From assembly GCA_944391365.1 (NCBI GenBank), contig CALXTH010000061.1, forward strand, positions 1-5,838: 5,838 bases of DNA, given 5' to 3'. Both the position numbers and the translations under genes were made by a program. This stretch comes from an uncultured Alphaproteobacteria bacterium. GTDB lineage: Bacteria; Pseudomonadota; Alphaproteobacteria; RF32; CAG-239. Position 1 is the stretch's first letter. The number at the start of each line of letters is the position of its first letter. The notes below the pieces were generated by a model. It ran no database searches. It saw only the letters and a list, made by a program, of their open reading frames with translations, and was not told the DNA's origin. Of the stretch, positions 1-4,860 are shown in pieces.

Positions 1-146
1 AAGCGGGTTCTGTAATCCACGCCCTCAGATGTGTTTGTGTGTGAAGATAAATGTAAGCCCTCAAGAGGGGTGATACCGGCGTTGGCGATAGAGCCAAAGC
101 CGAGACAGGATACGGATAACAATAAAGTATAACGTATTTTCATCAT
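1..146 (-). CDS. Secreted protein of unknown function, 5' end only (partial)
   Basis: The reading frame opens at 146 and stays open to the window edge, giving 48 residues. It begins MMKIRYTLLLSVSCLGFGSI and continues with ANAGITPLEG. The N-terminus is a classic Sec signal peptide: a short basic n-region (K3, R5), a hydrophobic core over about residues 6-20, and a signal peptidase I site after ANA (about residue 23). A strong Shine-Dalgarno AGGAGA (156 to 151) sits 4 bases before the first ATG. The second ATG at 143 is at 7 bases from it, so either could be used. A very good promoter lies just upstream at 182-210. The mature part seen so far has no motif I recognise, so the function is unknown; an exported envelope or extracellular protein is all that can be said. 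The gene continues beyond the left edge. Confidence 0.85.
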   Translation of the reverse strand, partial: MMKIRYTLLLSVSCLGFGSIANAGITPLEGLHLSSHTNTSEGVDYRTR

Positions 147-181
147 AATATCTCCTTGCAAACTTCTTTCCTACGACTCCC

Positions 182-210
182 ATTATATCAGAAAAGAAAA
201 TAGTTGTAAA
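182..210 (-). promoter_or_regulatory. Sigma70-type extended -10 promoter for the partial gene 1-146
   Basis: On the minus strand, -35 TTTACA (210-205) is separated by exactly 17 bases from a perfect -10 TATAAT (187-182). A TG dinucleotide at 190-189 makes it an extended -10 element. Transcription should start near 175, leaving about 29 bases of leader before the ATG. It closely resembles the plus-strand promoter at 440-468. Confidence 0.85.
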
Positions 211-234
211 TAATAAATTTAAATGAGAGACGGA

Positions 235-375
235 AAATTTATGTAAATGGGCAGAAGCTGCCACCGAGGCGGTGGGGCCATCGATTAGCGGTAGCTTGTT
301 CAGTGGCTTATGAGGCGCGATGCTTAGATTGTGCCCCTACAGAGATAAAGGCTCAGGAAAATCCTGATCCTTTTT
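235..375 (+). repeat. Interspersed structured repeat, copy 1 (single-unit form)
   Basis: This segment shares blocks, in the same order, with 4647-4850. The shared blocks are AAATTTATGTA at its left edge, a hairpin CCACCG-AGG-CGGTGG (261-275) followed by GGCC(A/G)TCG, a TTAGCGGT block (285-292), and a block starting GGCGCGATGCT (313-323) that runs to AAGGCTC. It ends in an intrinsic terminator. The left half matches the first unit of copy 2 and the right half matches the second unit, so this copy looks like a one-unit version with about 60 bases missing. It lies between two divergent genes and codes for no convincing protein. It could be a mobile or REP-like element or an RNA; the sequence alone does not decide. 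Confidence 0.7.
350..375 (+). terminator. Intrinsic terminator at the 3' end of repeat copy 1
   Basis: Stem TCAGGA (353-358), loop AAA, stem TCCTGA (362-367). It is extended by GG/CC pairs (350-351 with 369-370) across one mismatch and followed directly by five T (371-375). No plus-strand gene precedes it inside the window, so it either ends a transcript of the repeat itself or insulates the downstream promoter. Confidence 0.65.
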
Positions 376-383
376 GTCAGGTT

Positions 384-405
384 GAAAGAACCGATCTTTC
401 TTTTT
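384..405 (+). terminator. Second, weaker terminator-like hairpin
   Basis: GAAAGA (384-389), loop ACCGA, TCTTTC (395-400), then five T (401-405). The stem is only six mostly AT pairs. It follows the first terminator by 8 bases, so the pair resembles a tandem terminator placed just upstream of the promoter at 440. Confidence 0.45.
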
Positions 406-439
406 ACATCATTTTTTTGTCTTTATGTTGAATTTGTGA

Positions 440-468
440 TTTACAATTATTTTGAAATATGATATACT
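440..468 (+). promoter_or_regulatory. Sigma70-type extended -10 promoter for the Cys-rich protein gene at 501
   Basis: -35 TTTACA (440-445), 17-base spacer, -10 TATACT (463-468), with an extended -10 TG at 460-461. The expected transcription start is near 475, giving a leader of about 26 bases. Over 29 positions it matches the minus-strand promoter at 182-210 at 22 places, including TTTACAA, TATTTT and TGATATA. Confidence 0.85.
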
Positions 469-487
469 ATCCTGGTGTGATGTTATA

Positions 488-492
488 AAGGA
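488..492 (+). promoter_or_regulatory. Ribosome binding site that fixes the start at 501
   Basis: AAGGA at 488-492 is 8 bases before the ATG at 501. An in-frame ATG at 492 overlaps this site and has no Shine-Dalgarno of its own at a workable distance. The start at 501 also gives a normal signal peptide, so it is preferred. Confidence 0.75.
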
Positions 493-500
493 TGTGTGTC

Positions 501-1229
501 ATGAAGTTTCAAGTTTATTTCGTTTTAGGGACAAGTTTATCCTGTTTCCCCGGTTTGGCTTTGGGGCAATGTGTTCCAGTGCAGGACTGTGCCGCGCTTG
601 GTTATACGGCGAGTTCGTGCGATGGTGGGAAAGGGGTTAAGTGTCCGTTTGGTTTGGGGTGGTTTTGTGCCGAAGGAGAATCTACGGTTTGTGCAGAGAA
701 CGGTTTTAAATATAGTTGCATAGGGACAGGTTATTCCAGTGGCGCAGGCTTTGCCTGCGGTGGCAAATATACTCAATGCACGTGTGCAAGCGGCTATGAG
801 TGGAAAGACGGGAGTTGTCAGAAGCAAGTTTTGAATGGGGCGCAGGGCGATTTGTATTATTGTGATGGTAAAGTTGTCGGGGTTAAAACTTCGGGGATGA
901 ACTTCTATGTGGCCATGAAAGATTTGGGACAGATGACTTGGGGTAACGCAACTAGCAGCTGCCAAAACTATAGTTTCTGTGGTAATCTTAAAGGGACTTT
1001 GCCTTCTAAAGACCAACTTCTTACGATGTACAATAACAAATCATCTTTAAACAGCTTGTTGTCGACAAATGGCGGGACAATATTGACAGAAAGCATGTAT
1101 TGGTCGTCTACCTATTATGGTGTTTATTACGATGACTACTGGGTTGTGAGTATGTCTAATGGCAATGCGCGCGTCTACGGTTACGACCTCTACAGTGGCT
1201 ATGTTCGGCCGATGTTGATAGATTATTAG
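501..1229 (+). CDS. Exported Cys-rich protein with DUF1566/Lcl-like C-terminal domain (paralogue 1)
   Basis: The product is 242 residues from the ATG at 501. Residues 1-22 are a Sec signal peptide with a likely cleavage ALG|QC; the residue before the Cys is Gln, so this is not a lipobox and the protein is probably soluble and exported. Residues 24-121 form a Cys-rich module with 12 cysteines, including CGGKYTQCTCASGYEW (86-101), suggesting a disulfide-bonded domain folded outside the cytoplasm; with C154 and C160 the mature protein has 14. From about 111 on, the blocks LNGAQG, GVKTSGMNFYVAMKDLG, LPSK, YWSST (200-204) and the closing VSMSNG...YVRP pattern resemble the DUF1566/Lcl C-terminal family. 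The gene is monocistronic, with its own strong promoter and a terminator 9 bases after the stop. It is paralogous to 4859-5593. The substrate or partner is unknown. The C-terminal loops are rich in Tyr and Asp and built from NNY codons (see findings). Confidence 0.85.
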   Translation: MKFQVYFVLGTSLSCFPGLALGQCVPVQDCAALGYTASSCDGGKGVKCPFGLGWFCAEGESTVCAENGFKYSCIGTGYSSGAGFACGGKYTQCTCASGYEWKDGSCQKQVLNGAQGDLYYCDGKVVGVKTSGMNFYVAMKDLGQMTWGNATSSCQNYSFCGNLKGTLPSKDQLLTMYNNKSSLNSLLSTNGGTILTESMYWSSTYYGVYYDDYWVVSMSNGNARVYGYDLYSGYVRPMLIDY

Positions 1230-1238
1230 GGTTTGCTT

Positions 1239-1264
1239 AAATCCCGGTGTTGTGCCGGGATTTT
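1239..1264 (+). terminator. Terminator after the Cys-rich gene
   Basis: A perfect 9-bp stem, AAATCCCGG (1239-1247) and CCGGGATTT (1255-1263), with a 7-base loop. The T run is short (four T, 1261-1264). It starts 9 bases after the stop codon at 1229. It may also serve the convergent xerC transcript, though it has only a short T run on that strand. Confidence 0.7.
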
Positions 1265-1285
1265 AGGTGTGTGGGAGAGATTATG

Positions 1286-1335
1286 GAGCACTCCGGCGGA
1301 TGATATCCGGGTGGGAATGGGCGGGTGGAGTGTTC
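1286..1335. other. Nested hairpin in the convergent gap before the xerC 3' end
   Basis: The outer arms GAGCACTCC (1286-1294) and GGAGTGTTC (1327-1335) pair over nine positions with one G-T wobble. An inner hairpin CGGAT-GAT-ATCCG occupies 1297-1309. There is no T run on either side, so it is not a standard intrinsic terminator. It could shape the 3' end of the xerC transcript or be a DNA site. The remaining gap between 1230 and 1348 holds nothing else I can support. Confidence 0.4.
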
Positions 1336-1348
1336 GAGAAAGTGGAGG

Positions 1349-2278
1349 CTAGAGTTTTTCCAAGGGGTGTGCCCGGTGGTATTCTTTTTTCAGGGTTTCA
1401 ATTTCAACATCCGTATAGCGCTGGGTTGTGGTGAGGGACGCGTGTCCCAGAAGTTCCTGAATGGAGCGCAAATCCGTTCCCTGTGCCAGAAGGTGGGTTG
1501 CGTAGGAATGGCGTAATGCGTGCGGGGTTATTGCGTCCGGCAGGCCGAGCTCGTCTCTGATTTTGCCGAGCAGGCGCTGGATAATGCGCGGGCTGAGCCG
1601 CTCGCCTCTGGCGCCGAGAAAGAGGGCGTCGCCTGGGCGGAGCCGGTAGGGACAAGCGTTTATGTAAGTGTCAATTTTTTCAATAACGGCCGGGAGCAGC
1701 GGGACAATCCGGGTTTTGTTACCTTTTCCGGTGATGCGTAAAATTTGGTTGTTGTCGATGTCGCCGACATTGAGTGAAAGTGCTTCGGAGATACGCAGGC
1801 CGCAGCCGTAAAGGAGCGTGAGTACGGCGGCGTCACGCAGGCCTTCCCAGGCTTTTTTGTTGATGTTCTGAGCTTTGTTGAGAACGTTAAATGTTTCTTC
1901 AACATCCAGGGCGCGGGGTAATATTTTGGGCTTTTTAGGCAGGCTGATAATTTTGATGGCGGGGTTGGTGATGAGGTTTTTCAGGTTCAGCCAGCGGAAG
2001 AAGCTTTTAACGGAAGAGATTTCACGGGCGAGGGAGGTTTTTTCAATATTTTTGGCGGCACGGGCGCTGATAAAGGCACGAAAATTACGGATATCAAGCT
2101 GTTCAAGTTTTTGCTGTGTCAGTGGTTTCGGAAAAAAGGCAGAGAATGCGGCAAAATCCCGGGCATAAGCATCAAGTGTATGCGGGGAGTAGCGGCGTTC
2201 GTCTTTCAGCCATTTCAGCCAGTCGGCAATCAGTGCGGCCGTTGGGGCATCGGCATTGTATTTTATCTCTTGCTTCAT
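1349..2278 (-). CDS. xerC: Tyrosine recombinase XerC
   Basis: This is a site-specific tyrosine recombinase of 309 residues, close to the usual 300 or so. The N-terminal SAM-like core-binding domain covers about residues 12-100 (LKDERRYSPHTLDAYARD at 24-41). The catalytic domain follows, with the full catalytic set visible: R162 in GCGLRISEAL, K185 in TGKGNKTR, H253 and R256 in TPHALRHSYATHLL, H279 in ELLGHASL and the nucleophile Y288 in TTTQRYTD. The C-terminal tail YHRAHPLEKL resembles the XerC-type AHP ending rather than XerD. In the family, XerC with XerD resolves chromosome dimers at dif during FtsK-driven segregation. The gene is divergent from priA. The ATG at 2278 has no clear Shine-Dalgarno, only an A-rich stretch upstream. 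A mobile-element integrase is less likely, because no other element genes adjoin it. Confidence 0.92.
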   Translation of the reverse strand: MKQEIKYNADAPTAALIADWLKWLKDERRYSPHTLDAYARDFAAFSAFFPKPLTQQKLEQLDIRNFRAFISARAAKNIEKTSLAREISSVKSFFRWLNLKNLITNPAIKIISLPKKPKILPRALDVEETFNVLNKAQNINKKAWEGLRDAAVLTLLYGCGLRISEALSLNVGDIDNNQILRITGKGNKTRIVPLLPAVIEKIDTYINACPYRLRPGDALFLGARGERLSPRIIQRLLGKIRDELGLPDAITPHALRHSYATHLLAQGTDLRSIQELLGHASLTTTQRYTDVEIETLKKEYHRAHPLEKL

Positions 2279-2458
2279 GTTTTTTATTTTAGTCAGAGAG
2301 GGTTAATAAAAAGCAAAAAATTTTTTATGTTTTGTCAGCGGAGAATTTTTTGTGGAAGCAGAAAATTTTGCAAAAGTGATAATTTGTCTTGGCAGGCCGG
2401 GGAGAAAGTGATATGAAAAAGGGAGTTTTTATTTGCGTGAACAGAGTGATATATCCGG
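2279..2458. promoter_or_regulatory. Divergent xerC/priA intergenic region
   Basis: This 180-base, strongly AT-rich region must hold the start signals of both xerC and priA. I see A and T runs at 2311-2326 and scattered -10-like hexamers (GATAAT at 2378-2383). No -35/-10 pair has good spacing on either strand, so I do not place a promoter. A strong Shine-Dalgarno (GGGGAG, 2399-2404) precedes a short ORF at 2413 and not priA itself. Confidence 0.5.
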
Positions 2459-2493
2459 ATGATTGTCGGGGTTTTGCTGCCATTGCCGTTTAA
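2413..2493 (+). CDS. Possible 26-codon leader ORF overlapping the priA start
   Basis: An ATG at 2413 follows GGGGAG (2399-2404) at 8 bases, the best ribosome binding site in this gap. It encodes 26 residues beginning MKKGVFICVNRVIYPDDCRG and stops with TAA at 2491-2493, which is 35 bases inside priA in another frame. priA itself has no clear Shine-Dalgarno. The small ORF may be a translated leader that adjusts priA translation, a chance ORF, or the true priA N-terminus displaced by a one- or two-base frameshift. It resembles no peptide I know. Confidence 0.3.
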   Translation: MKKGVFICVNRVIYPDDCRGFAAIAV

Positions 2494-4645
2494 TGATGTC
2501 TTCGATTATAAAATTGAGGGCGAACCGGTTTTGGGTGAATTGGTGCGGGTTTCTTTCGGCCGGGAGGTTGTGGTTGGTGCGGTCTGGAAGCTTGGCAAAA
2601 GTTCCAAGCTTGAGGATGCCAAAATCAAACCGGTGCTGGAGCGGCTGAATTTTCCGCCGTTGTCGGCCGAACTGATGAAATTTATCAGTTTTGTGGCGGC
2701 ATATAACATGGCTTTTCAGGGATTGGTGCTGAAAATGGCGTTGAGCGTGAAGGCGGTGTTTGATGATGCCAAGATGACGACGCTTTATAAGCTTTCAGGG
2801 AAAACTTTGGCTGAGGCCAAGCTCAAAAATTCGGATGCCCGCTGGCGGGTGATGGATTTACTGAAACATTTTCCTTATACCCGGGCGGAAATTGCCAAAG
2901 GTGCCGGGGTTGGGCAATCGGTGATTAAAACTATGATTGATGCCGGGGTGCTGGTGCCGTTTCAGGTGGAAGCCAAAAAGAGTTTCGGGCTTCCCAAGCC
3001 GGATTTTTCTAAAGTTCAGCTGACGGCAGAGCAACAGGCAGCGGCGGATGAGCTTTGTGCCAAAGTCGGCAGCGGGTTCAGCGTGACGCTGCTTGACGGG
3101 GTGACCGGTTCAGGAAAAACAGAGGTCTATTTTGAGGCGGTGGCGCAGGCGTTGCAGAACGGAAAGCAGGTTCTGATTATGGTGCCGGAGATTTCGCTGA
3201 CGACGCAATGGCTGGGACGTTTTGAAAAACGTTTCGGCGTTAAACCGGCCTGTTGGCATTCGGGGCTCGGTGTACGGGAGAGAATCGATAATTGGATCGG
3301 AATTGTCGAGAACCGTGCCAAAGTTGTCGTCGGTGCCAGGTCGGCTTTGTTTTTGCCGTATGCCGATTTGGGGCTGATGGTGGTGGATGAAAGTCATGAT
3401 CATACCTTTAAACAGGAGGATGTGGTTAATTATCAGGGGCGTGATATGGCGGTGGTGCGTGCCAAAATGGAGCAAGTTCCGATTGTTCTGGCAACGGCGA
3501 CCCCGGATTTGGAGACAATTTGCAATGTGGAATCGGGGAAGTATGACGTGGTGCGGCTTGAGAGCCGTTTTGCCGCGGCGGAACTTCCGGAAATCAAAAT
3601 CATCGATCTTAAAAAAGACAAGCCGCAGAAATATCCTAATGACAAGGGGCAGCTGAATGTGGCCTGGCTGGCGCCGACGCTGGTGACGGCGCTGAAAGAC
3701 AATTTGGAAAAAGGCGAGCAGTCAATGCTGTTTTTGAACCGCCGGGGGTATGCGCCACTCACGATTTGTCGTGACTGCGGGTATCGTATTCAGTGTCCGA
3801 ATTGTACGGCCTGGCTGACTGAACACCGGAAGGCAAAATCTTTGGTTTGTCATCATTGCGGGTATACGACTTCTATTCCGCAGAGGTGTCCGGATTGTGG
3901 CTCAGAAGATGGGCTAACGGCCTGCGGCCCCGGTGTGGAGCGGGTAGCCGAGGAAGTCAGCCGGCGTTTTCCGACAGCGCGAATCGGTATTTTATCCAGT
4001 GATCTGACGTCGACGCTGAATGAGGTTTCGGCAGTGATTGCCCAAATGGAGCGGCGGGAAATTGATATTATGATCGGGACGCAGATTTTGGCCAAGGGGC
4101 ACCATTTTCCGAGCTTGACGCTGGTGGGAATAGTTGATGCCGATTTGGGGCTGATGGGCAGCGATTTGCGTGCCTCAGAGCGGACGTTTCAGCTTTTGTC
4201 GCAGGTTTCCGGCCGGGCCGGGCGCGGTGATAAGAAGGGAACGGTTTATGTGCAGACGCTGTATCCGGAAAATGCGGTGTTGCAGGCGTTGGTTCATAAT
4301 GACCGGGAGAAGTTTGTTGCGCTGGAAAAACAAAGCCGGAAGATGTTGAAGTTGCCGCCGTTTGGCAAACTGGCGGCGGTGATTGTGTCCGGAGCCAATC
4401 AGGCGCAGGTTGAAAAAATTGCCGTTTATCTGGGGCAATATGCGCCGAATACGGAGATGATTACCACGTTGGGGCCGGCGCCGGCGCCGATTTTTATGTT
4501 GCGTGGGAAATACCGGTTCAGGCTTTTGCTGAAAACGGCGCGCGCCATTAATATTCAGGAAGTGCTGCGGGCGTGGCTCAAACGTGTTCAGGTTCCCTCA
4601 TCGGTGCGGGTGGAAGTCGATATTGATCCGTATAGTTTTATGTAG
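2459..4645 (+). CDS. priA: Primosomal protein N' (PriA), replication-restart helicase
   Basis: PriA is a 3'-5' SF2 DNA helicase that recognises stalled forks and D-loops and loads the primosome for restart. The product has 728 residues, a normal full length. Visible in order: the N-terminal 3' DNA-binding domain (VLLPLPFNDVFDYKI, 5-19); a winged-helix region (about 125-170); Walker A GVTGSGKT (214-221); motif II DESH (310-313), where DEEH is more usual; motif III ATATPD (345-350); eight zinc-binding cysteines (437, 440, 446, 449, 464, 467, 477, 480); motif V around GTQILAKGHHF (540-550); motif VI QVSGRAGRG (582-590); and the typical ending DIDPYSFM. The ATG at 2459 is the only good start, since a TGA in frame lies at 2447-2449, but it lacks a clear ribosome binding site. 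The stop codon lies inside a 13-bp tandem duplication. Confidence 0.97.
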   Translation: MIVGVLLPLPFNDVFDYKIEGEPVLGELVRVSFGREVVVGAVWKLGKSSKLEDAKIKPVLERLNFPPLSAELMKFISFVAAYNMAFQGLVLKMALSVKAVFDDAKMTTLYKLSGKTLAEAKLKNSDARWRVMDLLKHFPYTRAEIAKGAGVGQSVIKTMIDAGVLVPFQVEAKKSFGLPKPDFSKVQLTAEQQAAADELCAKVGSGFSVTLLDGVTGSGKTEVYFEAVAQALQNGKQVLIMVPEISLTTQWLGRFEKRFGVKPACWHSGLGVRERIDNWIGIVENRAKVVVGARSALFLPYADLGLMVVDESHDHTFKQEDVVNYQGRDMAVVRAKMEQVPIVLATATPDLETICNVESGKYDVVRLESRFAAAELPEIKIIDLKKDKPQKYPNDKGQLNVAWLAPTLVTALKDNLEKGEQSMLFLNRRGYAPLTICRDCGYRIQCPNCTAWLTEHRKAKSLVCHHCGYTTSIPQRCPDCGSEDGLTACGPGVERVAEEVSRRFPTARIGILSSDLTSTLNEVSAVIAQMERREIDIMIGTQILAKGHHFPSLTLVGIVDADLGLMGSDLRASERTFQLLSQVSGRAGRGDKKGTVYVQTLYPENAVLQALVHNDREKFVALEKQSRKMLKLPPFGKLAAVIVSGANQAQVEKIAVYLGQYAPNTEMITTLGPAPAPIFMLRGKYRFRLLLKTARAINIQEVLRAWLKRVQVPSSVRVEVDIDPYSFM

Positions 4646-4662
4646 CAAATTTATGTAGCAAA
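4637..4662 (+). repeat. Perfect 13-bp tandem duplication over the priA stop
   Basis: TTTATGTAGCAAA occurs at 4637-4649 and again, with no gap, at 4650-4662. The first copy encodes the last codons and the TAG stop of priA; the second lies in the 3' untranslated region. The second copy overlaps the left edge of the interspersed repeat. Confidence 0.9.
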
Positions 4663-4850
4663 CGGATGCGACCTGAGGCACCACCGAGGCGGTGGGGCCG
4701 TCGGTTTGCTGTGGGGTGATCGGGGCAAAGAAGGCGCGGAAGCTGAGGCAGCTTCACCCCATCAGTTAGCGGTGGATAGATTGGGGCAAAGGAGGTGCGA
4801 TGCTCAGATTGTACCGGCAGAGAGTGAAGGCTCGGTGTTTGCCGAGCCTT
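4647..4850 (+). repeat. Interspersed structured repeat, copy 2 (two-unit form)
   Basis: This fills the gap between convergent priA and the gene ending at 4859. It contains two related units of about 60 bases. Each starts with a hairpin having an AGG loop: CCACCG-AGG-CGGTGG at 4681-4695 and GAAGCTG-AGG-CAGCTTC at 4739-4755. Each then carries a GTGG block, GGGGCAAAG (4722-4730 and 4783-4791) and an AGG(C/T)GCG block. The second unit continues into AAGGCTC and a terminator. The left end (AAATTTATGTA) and right end match copy 1 at 235-375. The stem sequences differ between units but pairing is kept, which suggests that structure matters. No credible protein is encoded. Confidence 0.75.
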
Positions 4851-4860
4851 GTTTAGTTTT
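4827..4860 (+). terminator. Terminator between convergent priA and the Cys-rich paralogue
   Basis: A 9-bp perfect stem, AAGGCTCGG (4827-4835) and CCGAGCCTT (4842-4850), with a 6-base loop and a T-rich tail on the plus strand (4851-4860). It is the 3' end of repeat copy 2 and would stop priA transcription. The hairpin also reads on the minus strand just beyond the stop codon of the gene 4859-5593, but the T tract is poor there. Confidence 0.75.

Noticed and set aside
61..264. 67-codon minus-strand ORF near the left edge
   Set aside because: It runs through the promoter and ribosome binding site of the secreted protein gene in another frame; the signal-peptide frame ending at the window edge is far more convincing.
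492..500. Alternative ATG at 492 for the Cys-rich gene
   Set aside because: It overlaps the Shine-Dalgarno AAGGA and adds three residues before a normal signal peptide; the start at 501 has correct spacing.
564..572. Lipoprotein signal (Cys right after the signal peptide)
   Set aside because: The residue before the Cys is Gln in both paralogues, which does not fit a lipobox; signal peptidase I cleavage before Gln fits better.
537..1016. 159-codon ORF antisense to the Cys-rich gene
   Set aside because: It is a shadow of a gene with a clear signal peptide, promoter and paralogue; the antisense product has no recognisable domain.
1230..1348. dif site for XerC near its gene
   Set aside because: No 28-bp imperfect palindrome with the usual 11-6-11 arrangement was seen in the gaps beside xerC.
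1349..2278. Integrase of a mobile element
   Set aside because: The protein has the XerC-type C-terminus and sits beside priA; no attachment site, excisionase or cargo genes are seen.
3110..3475. 121-codon ORF antisense to priA
   Set aside because: It overlaps the conserved helicase motifs of priA; a chance open frame.
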